Below, in pieces: positions 1 to 11,958 of a DNA stretch of 64,000 nt. This DNA comes from Paragyromitra xinjiangensis (lineage: Eukaryota; Ascomycota; Pezizomycetes; Pezizales; Discinaceae): assembly GCA_038503065.1 (NCBI GenBank), contig JBCAMK010000007.1, positions 806,001 to 870,000 on the forward strand. The letters are read 5' to 3'. Every line of letters starts with the position of its first letter. Positions within the stretch are counted from its first letter, which is position 1. A program made the translations under genes and the position numbers. Under the pieces are notes generated by a model. The model saw nothing but the letters and a program-made list of their open reading frames with translations. It had not been told where the DNA came from and made no database searches.

Positions 1-491
1 GTATCGTGGTATTGTCTCGCATTGCATGGTGCGTTGAAGATAAAGACCTAGGAGCTGGGAGTTGAGGTTCTTAAATTTATTCGCTTCTCGTATCGTTTGT
101 TGGTTAAAGAATAAAGGCTTTCTTTATGTCCGCCGTCGATAGAACCTACGCACGTCTGTATGGGCTTGCTCGTCGTTATCATTACCTTCCTATAAGACCT
201 TCTGTATGATATTAGATCGTTAGGCTCTGAGGATAAAGGGAAGGAGAATATATGATGGGGTGCTCGTCACTTCTTTCGCAGGTCGCTCCAGATTTCTTCC
301 CCTCCTCTCTGTTAATTTTTTATTGTACAACACAGGTATCATTTCCTCGTGACTTTTAGTGAGGCCTCCCTTCTTCCAAGGCCTCCTTCAGTAGTACCTA
401 CCTATGGCTTTCTTCTTGTATTAGGAAAGTACGTGCCAGGCTAGTAAGCTCCTTTTGCGTTTATTTGCTTTTGACTCCATTTTAGATATAA
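1..491. other. 3' flank of HEM13, no gene seen
   Basis: This left edge holds no convincing coding sequence on either strand. It contains T-rich tracts and lies downstream of the minus-strand HEM13 gene, so it probably carries that gene's 3' untranslated region and polyadenylation signals. No RNA gene or repeat was recognised. Confidence 0.5.
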
Positions 492-1914
492 TTAAACCCA
501 TTCCACTGGCTTCTTGAGAACATTCAATAGCCTTTCTTCCCTTGAGCCTGGAGCAGGAGAGTGCATGTATTTCCATCCAGCCGTTAGAGGAAGTGACATG
601 AGAATTCTAGTAACCCCTAGTTAGTACTTCTTTTATAATAGTATCCTAAAAGAAGAACTAGGAAGACTCACGATTCTACACGGGCCCCAGGAGTGTTAAG
701 TCCAAAGGCAGTACCTCTATCGTGGACCAGATTAAATTCAACATACCGACCACGCCGTATCTGCTGCCAATCCTTCTCTTCAGGCGTAAAGGGCATATTC
801 TGTCACAAAGCCGTCAGCCTATTATATCTCTAGTTATGATCACGAGAACCTACTTTCCGCCTCTCGATGATTGGGATATAGCTCGGCAAAAACGCATCTA
901 AACAGTCTCTCACAAACGAAAATAGATTTTCTGGATCTTTATCATCCAAGTCGTCAAAAAAGATCCCACCAACACCTCGCGACTCCCCACGATGCTTCAC
1001 GAAGAAGTAGTCATCACACCATTTCTTGAATGTTGGGTAGTATCGCTTATCGTGTTTGTCACATGCCTCCTTGATGGTATGGTGGAAGTGGATGGCATCT
1101 TCATCAAACAGGTAGCTGGGAGTTAGATCTGTTCCGCCACCGAACCACCATGATTGAGTGCTCCCGTCGTCGTTCATGGTTTCGAAGTAACGGTAATTTA
1201 GGTGTACCGTCGGCGCCATGGGATTATATGGATGAAGAACCATGCTCAATCCAGCAGCAAAGAAATCTAGGCTCTCAACGGTAGGATCGAGGTTCTTGTG
1301 GTCTGCACGCATCTTGAGCACAGCTGCACGGGGAAGCTTCCCATAGACAATAGAGATGTTAACGCCAGCCTTTTCGAACACATTGCCTCCTTGTAGGACG
1401 CAAGAGATCCCACCACCACCGGAGGACTTCCGCTCCCAGGTATCTGTGACGAATTTCTTTCCATCAACAGCTTCGAGAGCTGTTACAATTTCACGTTGCT
1501 TTTCTTTAATAAATGCTTCCATTTGCAGTCGCATGGGCGATGACTCGGTCACACCAGATTCACGTTTCTGGAGGGCATCACGCTGGTCAATTGGGACGGC
1601 GGAGGCTGAAGGACGGGAAGCTTCGCAGAGTACGGGAGAGTTGGACTAGAGATATGTTAGTGATGGATGGTGATGCTCAACGCGGGAATGCACACAAGTG
1701 ACCAAAATATAGATCCCAGAGCAACAGCTCCAGCACCGCCAATTGAAGCTACTAAAGCTGCATTTGAGGTAGTTTTTCTATGACGGGATGTTGCATAACT
1801 TCGTGAAGCCGGCAGACGAGCTCGGGCACAAGTTTGGCGGGGTACAGGACGGAGGAGGGACGAGGTAAGAGTGGAAGCCAGAAGACTTTGTCGAGGGCCG
1901 GAACGGAACGCCAT
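492..1914 (-). CDS. HEM13: Coproporphyrinogen III oxidase, oxygen-dependent
   Basis: This enzyme oxidatively decarboxylates coproporphyrinogen III to protoporphyrinogen IX in haem synthesis. Four exons are inferred: 1914-1696, 1645-854, 799-672 and 606-492. They sum to 417 residues, normal for a fungal enzyme. The first exon encodes an Arg/Ser/Ala-rich leader followed by a Gly/Ala hydrophobic stretch, which looks like a mitochondrial presequence (yeast Hem13 is cytosolic and shorter). Family signatures are plain: [14 protein letters not shown], the [17 protein letters not shown] loop, and [20 protein letters not shown] split across the third exon. The C-terminus follows [12 protein letters not shown]. 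The second ATG near 1552 is internal; the upstream exon is needed to complete the N-terminus. It is divergent from ATG8, with about 0.9 kb between the starts. No defect was seen. Confidence 0.95.
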
Positions 1915-2833
1915 TGAGGAGAAATTTGGTGAATGGAGAATGGAGATAAATGCAGGGAAATTCGGGACCTGGATTTATGTTCTGAGCTTTTTTTTTCTCC
2001 GAAGATTGAAGATGAAGTTGGACCAGGGCCAAACACGAGATGTCACCCGATTTCTGAACCGATGTTACCAGCCGGTTTTCCGGGCCCTGTTAATAGAACA
2101 AGAGCCTCGGTTGTGGCTCGTGGGTACTCCTGTGGCTACAGCTGTGGCGGCAGTCAGAAGTGGCTCATGAATCACGAGATAATAGCTTGCAGGCATTAAC
2201 CCCTCTTTCGTTAGCGCAGCACTTCTACTGGAGGTGCTCCGTGATAAGTTCCCACACTCTCTCACGGTCGCCCCTCCATCATCCTTTTACTCCCTCCTCT
2301 CTACTCGTCTGTTTGTACAAGTGGTAGCTTCTAAGGTAATCAGGCCCCCCTCAACGTCGTCATCGTCATCATGGATTCGAGCTATTCCCACCCTCTACCC
2401 CTTGTTCCTTCTCTCTCGTTTCCGTTCCCTTCTGCTGTGCCAGCTCGAATACATAAAAGACTCATCGTCACTCAGGAGTACCCTCAGCTGACCAACGACT
2501 TAGAAACACAGCTTTGTGACTTTCTCTGTTTTGACCTTGTGCAGCCCTCTTGAGTGAGTGAGTCCGTGTGCGCACCACATATAACCTTCCTTGCTCTTCC
2601 CTCCCCACCCTCAGCCTTCTCTTGCTATTACTCACGCCTCGTCTCGCAACCATCACCCACTACCCACTACCGCTGCTACTTAGTACCACCAACCTTCTTC
2701 TTCATCCTCTCCTCCCCTCTTCTCCTCCTCCATCATCCCCATCACCGGAGTCTATCGCTATCACCCCCTTATCCTTTAACTAACGACAACTTCCCATCCA
2801 ACAGCCCTTTAGTTCCAACCCAAGCTATTCAAG
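1915..2833. promoter_or_regulatory. Shared divergent promoter, HEM13 / ATG8
   Basis: This 0.92 kb gap separates two divergent starts and must hold both promoters. The ATG8 side (about 2560-2830) is strongly pyrimidine-rich on the + strand, as is usual for fungal 5' leaders, and ends in an A/C-rich run before the ATG. No individual factor-binding site can be named with confidence. Open frames here are low-complexity CT artefacts. Confidence 0.5.
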
Positions 2834-3492
<659 letters not shown>

Positions 3493-4721
3493 ACACTGTC
3501 GGGCAACAGAATAACGGGATAATATAAGATGGGGGCGTTTTAGTCACAGGGAAGGGAAAACGAACGGTGAAGGCGGAGGTCACGTTCTAGAGAAACGATC
3601 AACTTGGACAAAACTCTAAGTGGCCTGGAGAGCTTGTGAACTCGACATAACTAGAGCTTGGGCACCAACTGTCTTCGTTTTATTATTTCTCGGCCTGTTT
3701 TTCTGTTTTTGTTTCTCTTTCGTCGTGGTGTTTAACTTTATTTCGCTGTTCTTGTTTTTCTCCGCGTTTTTTTTTTTGATTGGGATCTTTGCTTGACGGT
3801 TATTTTGCTCAGGGGACTGGACCGAGGGGAACTGTGGGGCGGCTGGCTTACTAGAAAGCTCTAACTTGCTTGAGGAGTCGCCGATAAATAATAGCCGTCA
3901 TTATCCACATATTTTGTTTTTTAATGAGGTATTAGTAGTCATTTCTTATCCTGAGTCTCGGGAATGTAAGTATTTGACTGTATTCTTATCTTGGATTCTT
4001 TTCGAATAGCATATGTTTCCCACGTTCTTTGCCAATGGATAATGAATCGGGAGCTATCGAAGGTGGCACGATGGTTACGCGTCATGTGCCGTGTGGTTGA
4101 GATTGTTATCGTCATAACGGGAGGTACTAATTCTTATCACCACGGAGGCCACAGGGTACTCTGAGATACATGAAGTGTAGTCACGAACACCTTATTACTA
4201 TAGCTACGTGTGAGTCAGGTCACGGAAGGGGAAGCAAAATCAGGTGATAAGAAACGAAATAGATGAACCTGGCTGCTTGCAACTATGGGTTACTCCCGCT
4301 CCTTAGGTTACGTGTAGCTAGAATACGTTCATGGAGCCCCAGAATATCTCCTAGAAGAAGGGCGGGGGCGGAACTCGAGATACCCACTCACTGCAGAGAC
4401 AACTCACTATTTACTCCTTTTCTGGTGTCTGTGCGAAGAGTAATAGGTCCAGGCACAAGATAGGGAGATAGTTCCCTATGATGCTATCTCCTTTCCCTCG
4501 AGGAGCAAGAAGCCAAGAACCAGTAGCACTCAAGACAAATCGGGTACCCACGGAAGCTTCCGAGAAGCTTCAAGATAGAATTAAGGAAATTCATGTGGCT
4601 AATGAAACCCAAGTTAAACAAAGCAATTGTATCATGAGGCTCTACTGTTCAGTTCCTTGGCATCGAGATCATATCTCGAGCTCCCCAGAACTTCCACTCA
4701 GCCCTGACATCACCACCAACA
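3493..4721. other. Intergenic, ATG8 3' side and Cactin promoter
   Basis: The first 300 bases are T-rich and look like ATG8 3' UTR. The rest holds only short frames without coding character. No RNA gene or repeat was recognised. Confidence 0.4.
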
Positions 4722-6518
4722 ATGTCTTCCCGCCGTGAAATGCCCTACAGGGAACGAGACCGCACCTCCGCCGGTCCCTCTACCTCCAAACGTTCTCGTT
4801 CTCGCTCCGCTTCCCCCCCACCGTGGCGAAAGGCCGCGCGCAAACGCTCTCCCCATAGCTCCCGTCCGTCCAACCCCAATAACGACACTGGCAACTCAGA
4901 AACACCCGACCTTACGGACCGCAGGAAACAAGAGCGCTATGTGCGTGAACAGACACGACTAAATGCATTACAGGAAGACGAAACAATGCGCGAGTGGGTC
5001 AACCAGGAGGACACCTTTGTCCTCAAGCAGGCTAAAAAGAAGGCCGAAATCCGCGTTAAAGAAGGACGCGCGAAACCAATCGACTGGTTAGCTGTGAACT
5101 TGCGCGTCATCGATAAAGAACGCTCCACCGACCCTCTCGATGACGAGATTGCGGATGAGGATCTTGATGTTGTTGACCCTGAGGCGGTGCTCGATGGATT
5201 AAGTGAGAAGGAGCTTGAGGAGATGGAGGCTGATATCGACGTTTATGTGTCGCTGGAGACAAATAAAAGTAATAGGGACTACTGGGCGACTATGAAGGTT
5301 ATTTGTCGAGATAGAAGGGAGAAGAGTCAGGCTTCTGCGCCAGAGGGGAGGGCGGTTAGTTCCGTGGCTGGGGATGTGGATAAACTATTTGGAAGCAAGA
5401 AGCTCGAAGAGCTGGAGACTCTCGAGAAGCAGATTGTGGCGAAACTAAATAGTGATGAGATCCTGGATGTGGATTATTGGAATGAGCTGTTGAGGAGTGT
5501 GCGGGTGTGGAAGGCAAAGGCGAGTTTGAAAAAGGTGTATGCGGACGTCATCAGCAATCGCCTGGCCATACTGGTCAACCAGCAAAAAGAAGAGGCACGA
5601 ACAGTGCGGGCTAAATTGGAAGCGATTCTCGGCGGGACGAAGGAAGTGCTAGAGGAAGGTGTCTTACCAGAGGAACACAAACAACCCGTATCCTATTTTG
5701 AAGGCCGAGTTGTCCCTTATTCACGCGAGATGGACCCAGAGCCAATGTTACGTCTCCGGCATGATGAAAAAGCCCTCGAATCCTGCGACGAGAAGGAGTT
5801 CTTGGAACATCTGACTGAGGAACGCAAGAAAGTCCTTAAAATGGGCTACGTCCCTCTCAAAGCACGCCAACAATACAAAGCACCTTATAAAAAACGCTTC
5901 TTTTGGCAAAAACGTGCGCTTCCGAAACCACCTGCTCCGTCAGCCCCTCCAACCTCCCGCTTCGCAGCTGTCTTCGACAACGATGATTTCTCACAAGCTA
6001 CAAAAGCGCTCTACGAACGGGAGGTCGCCCGTGGTGTCGGCGATAACGAGGAGATCTTTACTGGTGAGGAAGAGGTTTCTACGTCTGGGCCCAAGCCCGC
6101 TTGGGCGTCGAAATACCGACCGAGAAAGCCCCGTTACTTTAATCGTGTGCAGATGGGATATGAATGGAACAAGTACAACCAGACGCATTACGACCACGAC
6201 AATCCGCCACCAAGAGTCGTGCAAGGATATAAATTCAATATTTTCTATCCAGATCTGATCGATAAGGGCAAGGCCCCGACATATAGGATAGAAAGAGAAG
6301 GTGGAAGAAAGAGAGGGCAGAGTTTTGCACCCGCAGGAGAGGAGGATACGTGTGTGATTCGGTTTATTGCTGGCCCGCCGTATGAAGATCTTGCGTTTAG
6401 GATTGTGGATAAGGAGTGGGATTACTCGGCCAAAAGGGAGAGGGGGTTTAGGAGTAGTTTCGATAAGGGGATTTTACAGTTGCATTTTCAGTTGAAGAAG
6501 ATTTACTATAGAAAGTAG
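4722..6518 (+). CDS. Splicing factor Cactin
   Basis: Cactin is a nuclear spliceosome-associated protein needed for accurate splicing; the fission yeast homologue is Cay1. This is a single uninterrupted frame of 598 residues. Residues 1-60 are an RS/SP-rich disordered tail. The middle (about 75-270) is charged and helical and matches the conserved Cactin mid region (REQTRLNALQEDETMREWVN, then AVNLRVID). The C-terminal about 125 residues form the highly conserved Cactin_C domain: MGYEWNKYNQTHYD, YKFNIFYPDLIDK, APTYRIEREGG, then SFDKGILQLHFQLKKIYYRK at the very end. The start chosen is the first ATG in frame, directly before the SR-like tail. Lack of introns is the only point of note. Confidence 0.93.
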   Translation: MSSRREMPYRERDRTSAGPSTSKRSRSRSASPPPWRKAARKRSPHSSRPSNPNNDTGNSETPDLTDRRKQERYVREQTRLNALQEDETMREWVNQEDTFVLKQAKKKAEIRVKEGRAKPIDWLAVNLRVIDKERSTDPLDDEIADEDLDVVDPEAVLDGLSEKELEEMEADIDVYVSLETNKSNRDYWATMKVICRDRREKSQASAPEGRAVSSVAGDVDKLFGSKKLEELETLEKQIVAKLNSDEILDVDYWNELLRSVRVWKAKASLKKVYADVISNRLAILVNQQKEEARTVRAKLEAILGGTKEVLEEGVLPEEHKQPVSYFEGRVVPYSREMDPEPMLRLRHDEKALESCDEKEFLEHLTEERKKVLKMGYVPLKARQQYKAPYKKRFFWQKRALPKPPAPSAPPTSRFAAVFDNDDFSQATKALYEREVARGVGDNEEIFTGEEEVSTSGPKPAWASKYRPRKPRYFNRVQMGYEWNKYNQTHYDHDNPPPRVVQGYKFNIFYPDLIDKGKAPTYRIEREGGRKRGQSFAPAGEEDTCVIRFIAGPPYEDLAFRIVDKEWDYSAKRERGFRSSFDKGILQLHFQLKKIYYRK

Positions 6519-7420
6519 AAGGGAGGTTGTTTGTTTTCTGTGGCGGTTTGCTCTTATAGCTTTATTCTGGTAATGATTGCATTTGGTACTGGCATGCGTT
6601 GGAATGGTTCTCTTGTTTTATTTTTGTACGATGATTATGGTATAGAGGAACAAAATTGTACGAAATACGCGGCTGTAAAAGCTTAAGTTGCTCTGATTTT
6701 CTTTGCGGGGAAGCCCAGGGGCAATGATTAGTGATTCATGAATGGAATCGCATCTCTATCTCTCTCTCTAAGCATGCGCAGACTCATTCCATCCATTTAC
6801 CATGCATCTTTCCCTCTAGTAGCCAAAGTAATAACCCACCCGCCTTTCAAGCAGTCAGCAGGGCGCCCATCTACTTGCGCTCAATACGAGAGGAACATAC
6901 CTCGCAAGGCCATCCCATGTCTCCGCTGGTCCACGCCCCGCTTCTCGTTCCTCGCGGCGAACACGTGCGACGGTAGCTCCAGCACCGATGAACAGTGCGA
7001 ATAGAGGGTCGCCGACACTGCGCCGGAACTGTTAACAGAAGTCGGATGGGAATTTTCAATGAACTTAGATGCTTACCGGGAGATTAGATACTTAGGGGAC
7101 ATATTTCTTACTGGTGAATGAATTTGCTTTTTGGGAGCTTGAGGTGGAACTAGAGGTTGGAAAGTAAGGGATGACACGGGATGTTCCGTGGTTACAGGCC
7201 GCGAATTACTTCTTTTCTGCAGACTTCAGGAGGTTTTGAATACAGCACCTTCATCCTTTATCAGCTCACCATTCTTTGTAAAGGTGTCCCGGACTTTTAT
7301 TCATTCCTAGGAATTCAAAATCGCCTACGATCACGATCATAGACCTCTCTACCATACCAACTAGTCTTTAATTTCAGGGGCACTTATCAGCTTTCGACTT
7401 TCACATCCCAACATATAAAA
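6519..7420. other. Intergenic, promoter side of ERG27
   Basis: No gene is seen. The 3' end contains a pyrimidine/A-rich leader and the AT-rich string ACATATAAAA immediately before the ERG27 ATG. Short frames around 6730-7060 are CT-rich and lack coding character. Confidence 0.4.
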
Positions 7421-8616
7421 ATGGCCGACGAAAATCACTTCTTCGCCCTACTCACGGGGTCAAACAGGTAAGCAGTTTCCTTTGCCATATTTACCTCCAG
7501 TTTCAATGCTAATTAGGCATTGCTCCCAGCGGCCTTGGCCTCGCTCTTGCCCACCGTCTTCTCGACGAATTCATGACCATCCACCCCTCAACCCACCACC
7601 TCACACTTATAGTTACGACCCGCTCCGCTACAAAGGGCGCACAAACGCTCTCCGCACTCACCAAACACCTCGTCAACGTACTCCCTCCCGACGCCACAAA
7701 ACGCATCCAACTCGCGCACTATCAAGTCGACCTCACGAACCTCGTCTCAGTTGAGGCGCTCGCAAAAGCCCTGATCAGGAACTATAAACGCCTTGATTAT
7801 GTATTCCTCAACGCAGGCATGGGTGCATTCGAGGGCATTGACTGGTTGAACTGCTTTGCAACCTTGTTCAAGAACTGGGTCAGCGCAGTAACGTTCCCAA
7901 CATTTAAACAACAGGCTATAGGGTGGAAGACACCGCAGCCAGCCCCCGTGGGTGGAGAGATTGGAAGCGTGTTCTGTGCAAATGTCTTTGGGCACTACTA
8001 TCTCGTTCACGAACTCATGGGGCTTCTTTCTGCTGGACGGGGAAAAATAATATGGACTTCTTCACTGGAAGCATACCCATGGACATTCAAAACAGATGAC
8101 ATTCAGGGAATCACAGCTACCCATTCGTATGAGAGCACCCGGAGACTAACGGATATCATCTCGTTGACTTCCGAGCTACCTTCCACAGCTCCATATGCTG
8201 CTACTTTTTTCAAGACCCCCGGAGGAACCGAGAAATCGAGGAGACCTAAGACATATCTCACCCACCCTGGAGTGTGTGCGACTGCCATCGTTCCGCTGCA
8301 TATAGTTCTTTTCTATTGCATGGTTACGGCATTCTATATTGCCCGATGGCTCGGGAGCCCTTGGCACACTATTAGTTCTTACTCTGGTGCCAAAGCTGCT
8401 GTGTGGATAGCACTTGCAACGGATGAGGAACTGGAGGATAAGAAAGCGGACCGTATCAAATGGGGGAGCGCCACAGACAAGAGCGGGAAGGAGTTGGTCA
8501 AGCCAACTGCTGTGGAAGGCGAGAGAGGTGTGGAATGGGAGGCATTGGGGAGAGATTGCTGGCGACAGATGGAGGAATTGAGGATGGATTGGAAGAAAAG
8601 GCTGAGCAAACATTAA
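7421..8616 (+). CDS. ERG27: 3-keto-steroid reductase (SDR family)
   Basis: This enzyme acts in the C-4 demethylation complex of ergosterol synthesis, reducing the 3-keto sterol intermediate with NADPH at the ER. Two exons, 7421-7467 and 7530-8616, give 377 residues (yeast Erg27 is about 347). The splice joins exactly inside the NADP-binding loop to give TGSNSGLGLALAHRLL. The central motifs LNAGMG and KIIWTSSLEA (catalytic Ser) are present. A hydrophobic stretch (IVPLHIVLFYCMVTAFYIARWL, about residues 265-290) could bind the ER membrane. The catalytic YxxxK motif reads Tyr216-Glu-Ser-Thr-Arg220, so Arg replaces the usual Lys; see findings. The family call rests on TYLTHPGVCAT, the sterol-reductase-like C-terminus and the YES.RRLTD context. 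Confidence 0.9.
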
Positions 8617-9184
8617 ATTCTAATTAAGATGCCTGTGACTTATTGGGCTTGTGTACTAGATATTATTTTGTTTGTAATACTCCATCTCGGAGCATAATGT
8701 TTACAGTAACGGTAATGGCATGGGGTATAATCTAATAACCAAGGCTAATGATATTCCGAAACTTTTAATGATCTTTTGAGCGATCACAACTATCTTTTCA
8801 CTAGCATGCTCCGGGCGTCCCTAACGCACCTTACCTTTATGATCAAGGGAAACATCGCACTAAATCACAATATCAACTAAATCTCTTAGTCCGATAAGTA
8901 CCTAATACGGCGCAAGAGCGCAGAGCCAGGGCGTAGCAACTATTGTCCTGGGCCCTAGAACGACAGCATACCCCGAATTCCGAGCGGTCGAAAAGCCTCC
9001 ATCGGCGAGGAAAAAAGTCCGTGTGGAGGCGATTGGTATTGTGTGAAAGAAGGGAATAAGAAATTTTGCCGAAAATACACCAGCCACGAGATACCCAATT
9101 CCCATCCGGCCTTTATAGGGAAAACAAAGAAAAGAGGGATATATACCAACAATTCTATGAACATTTGTGAACGATCTAGCTCCT
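8617..9184. other. Convergent intergenic region ERG27 / mS33
   Basis: This is the 3' ends of two convergent genes. It is AT-rich and nothing beyond untranslated sequence is recognised. A long minus-strand frame running from here into mS33 is an artefact of reading through that gene's introns. Confidence 0.4.
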
Positions 9185-9682
9185 TTACTTCTTCTTTCCC
9201 TTCTTCGAACCAGCCTCCTCTTTCGTCCGAATTTTCTTTGGCGCTCCTTTGCCTCTGAGCTTCTTCCTATATTTCCACAGCGAAGCCAAGTCAATTCAAT
9301 TACTGTCTGCTGTCGAGAAGGAGCAGTCTCCTTCTCATATATGTACAAGGAACAAAAGTTGGGTGGGGTTCCATACGCCGCAACATCCCGCACCCTCTGT
9401 TCCTCCTCCTGGTCGTGGAACTGCATCATTGGGAAATTTCTCTTCAGGTCCTTAAACGTTATTACCCTCCGTGGGTAGTAATCTAAGAGGGTTGGCCCCT
9501 TTAACCGTTGCCGAAGGATCTTGTTCCCTGTGCGAACATTGTTCGGGTTGAAGGTAGTCGAGAAGATACGGCAAGAGGCCTGATTGTGAAATTCGTGTAA
9601 GTATAAGCTGATCAATCATGAGTATCGGACAAGATATTACCTTGGCTAGATCAAGGAGTCGTTCACGTGTTGGAGCTGCCAT
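9185..9682 (-). CDS. RSM27: Mitochondrial small ribosomal subunit protein mS33
   Basis: This is a component of the mitochondrial ribosome small subunit (MRPS33/Rsm27 family). Three exons are inferred: 9682-9641, 9579-9377 and 9266-9185, encoding 108 residues, the usual size. The N-terminus MAAPTRERLLDLAK, the core CRIFSTTFNPNNVRTGNKIL, then GPTLLDYYPRRVITFKDLKR, and the basic tail KKLRGKGAPKKIRTKEEA are typical. The last acceptor (ATATAG) was chosen because the closer AG at the preceding CAG brings an in-frame stop. Translating straight through gives a longer frame that is not the gene. Confidence 0.92.
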
Positions 9683-10124
9683 TGCTGTGTTCTCGGCTTC
9701 GTCTGGTGGGGCGAATTCAAACCTCGATGGTAGATGTTGGTTGCATAAATAATGCCAAGGGAAAGGTATCATGATCTATACGCTAGCCATCGCTTTCCCG
9801 TGACACCTTAACCTAGTATTCTCAAGGCATTGGAACAAAATCCCCAAACTCGAACCCCCGGGATTGCGAGTTTAAATTTGAATATTTGTAATTGAGAAGA
9901 GATATTATTTTCATAAACAAAATTGCATCATTTTCCCCACACATTTCCCCCCGCACAACCCCAATTCTATTTTCCAAAAGTACGCATGACACCCGCGATA
10001 ACGAGAAAAGTTTATACCCTAGGAATACAGAACTAAATATGAAATTTTTTGAGTGAGCTGGAGGACTGTCCATGTGCTACAGCCCTTGCTCATAATTTCC
10101 AAAACCACACTCTCACAAAAACGC
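9683..10124. other. Intergenic, mS33 promoter / citrate synthase 3' end
   Basis: This is 0.44 kb of AT-rich sequence between two minus-strand genes. It should hold the mS33 promoter and the citrate synthase 3' UTR. A T-arm-like GGGGGTTCGAGTTTG on the minus strand near 9840 has no cloverleaf around it. Confidence 0.4.
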
Positions 10125-11958
10125 TTACAACTTAGCACCAACCAACTCAGCGTATTTCTCAGTGCTGAAAGACTTAGGCCTCTCAATAGGAGCACCGACA
10201 GCACGGTCAATGATGAGTTGGGGAAGAACACCCAAAGCACGGGAAACACCGAAGAGGACTGTGTAGTAGTTGGCCTCGGTCAAGCCATAGTACTGGAGAA
10301 GGACACCAGAGTGCTGCGAAACACCCCATTAGCAAAGCAATCCAGTATATAGGAAATCAGGAAACCTTACAGCATCAACGTTAGGGTACGGGTTCTTGGT
10401 TTTTCCGTGCTCGGTCAGGACACCGGGGGCAATGTTGTAGACCTGGCTAACGAGCTTGAACATAGGATCATCAGGAAGCTTCTTGAGCGCGAATTCACGC
10501 TGGGACATGTAGCGGGGGTCGGTCTTCCTCAGGACGGCGTGACCGTAGCCAGGAACAACACGGCCAGCGTTCAAGGTGGACCAGAGGTAATCTTTAATGG
10601 ACTTGTCACTGAGGTCGTTGCCGACAGCTTTCTTCATCTCACTGAGCCAGTTCAGGACTTCTTGGTTGGCCAATCCGTGGAGGGGACCAGCAAGACCGTT
10701 CAGACCAGCAGCAAGGGAGAGCATAGGGGAGCTGAGAGCAGATCCGACTAGGTGGGTGGTGTGAGCAGAAACATTACCACCCTCCTGCGTGATATTAGCG
10801 TGGGTTCATTCGGTGAATGGTCCAGGGAAATCACGTACGTGATCAGAATGGATAACAAGGTACAGCCTCATCAAATCGACGAAATCCTTGTTTCCACCAA
10901 AGCCGAGCTGGTTCGCCAAGTTGTAACCGTAGTCCTTGTCCTTTTCAACAGGCGCAACCTTTCCATCTTTGAAGACATTGCGGTAGATTTTGGCAGCAAT
11001 GGTGGGGAGCTTGGCAATAAGGTTCATGGAGTCCTCGAAAGTGTAACTCCAGTATTCCTTCTTATTGATACCCTTAGCGTAGGCCTTCGCGAACTCGGAC
11101 TCGTGCTCAAGAGCAGTCACGGCAATTGAGAACTGGGCCATAGGATGAAGGGTGTTGGGGCAGCGGTCAATGAGTTCCTCAATGAACTTGGGGACGGTTG
11201 AACGGGCTGCCCATTCGGCAGAGAGCTCGCGAACCTGTTGCTCGGTAGGAACCTCGCCAGTCAAAAGGAGCCAGAAGAGACCTAGAGCTATTATCAGCCG
11301 TGGGAATCTTCAATTTATTAGGTATCAGTAAATGTTGACCTTCGGGAAGAGGTTCCTCTCCGCCGGGAGCCCTGGGAAGAATTTCCTGGCATTCGGGAAT
11401 CTGCAATGCACGCAATTAGATTGGAGCTACTGTGGGTGTGCACGGATGCGCCTACAGTCTTTCCTCTGAACCTAATACCTTCCTCGGAGTCGAGAACGGA
11501 TCCCTGCAACACATGTCAGAGCCCGTGCGTATGAAAATTTTGATCATAAGAAAATCAACGGTAAGAACCACAAACCTCCCACACAAGGGACTTAATTCCT
11601 CGAGCACCACCATAGACCTGGTCGAGAGTAACCTCTCCAATAACCTTTGATCCGTGCTCCCTGGGGCAGATTGTCAACTCGACGAACCACATAAGAGACG
11701 GATCGTTAGGGTCTTACTTTTTAAGCTTCTTGATCTTCTCAATTTCTCCAGGAATCTTCGCAGCAAAGGTCTCCTTGAGGGTCTGGTAGAAGAAAATCCA
11801 ATTAGTGTGACCTTCGTCAAAATTCTAGCGGTGGTGTTTACTTTAGGCTTGACCGCTGAGTAGTAGCGATAACCGGCTCTCTTTACGGTGAATTGGGCCG
11901 ATGAGGCAAGCGAAGACCTGAGGGCAGCAGTGCCCAATCTCAATGGAGAGGCCATCAT
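10125..11958 (-). CDS. CIT1: Citrate synthase, mitochondrial
   Basis: This enzyme condenses oxaloacetate and acetyl-CoA to citrate, the first step of the TCA cycle in the matrix. Eight exons are inferred: 11958-11842, 11782-11718, 11660-11576, 11503-11456, 11400-11340, 11281-10839, 10784-10371 and 10313-10125. They sum to 473 residues, with phases that all agree. The N-terminus is a Ser/Arg/Ala presequence ending near RYYSAVKP. Catalytic regions are intact: His in [15 protein letters not shown], His in [19 protein letters not shown], and Asp in [11 protein letters not shown], which is split by the last intron. A tandem ATG at 11955 is an equally possible start. A peroxisomal or methylcitrate synthase paralogue is less likely given the clear presequence and no C-terminal SKL. 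Confidence 0.95.

Noticed and set aside
8902..9615. A 237-codon minus-strand frame
   Set aside because: It is mS33 read through its second intron and beyond; the spliced 108-residue product matches the family end to end.
9834..9865. T-arm-like GGTTCGAGT on the minus strand
   Set aside because: No acceptor stem, D-arm or anticodon arm can be folded around it; not a tRNA.
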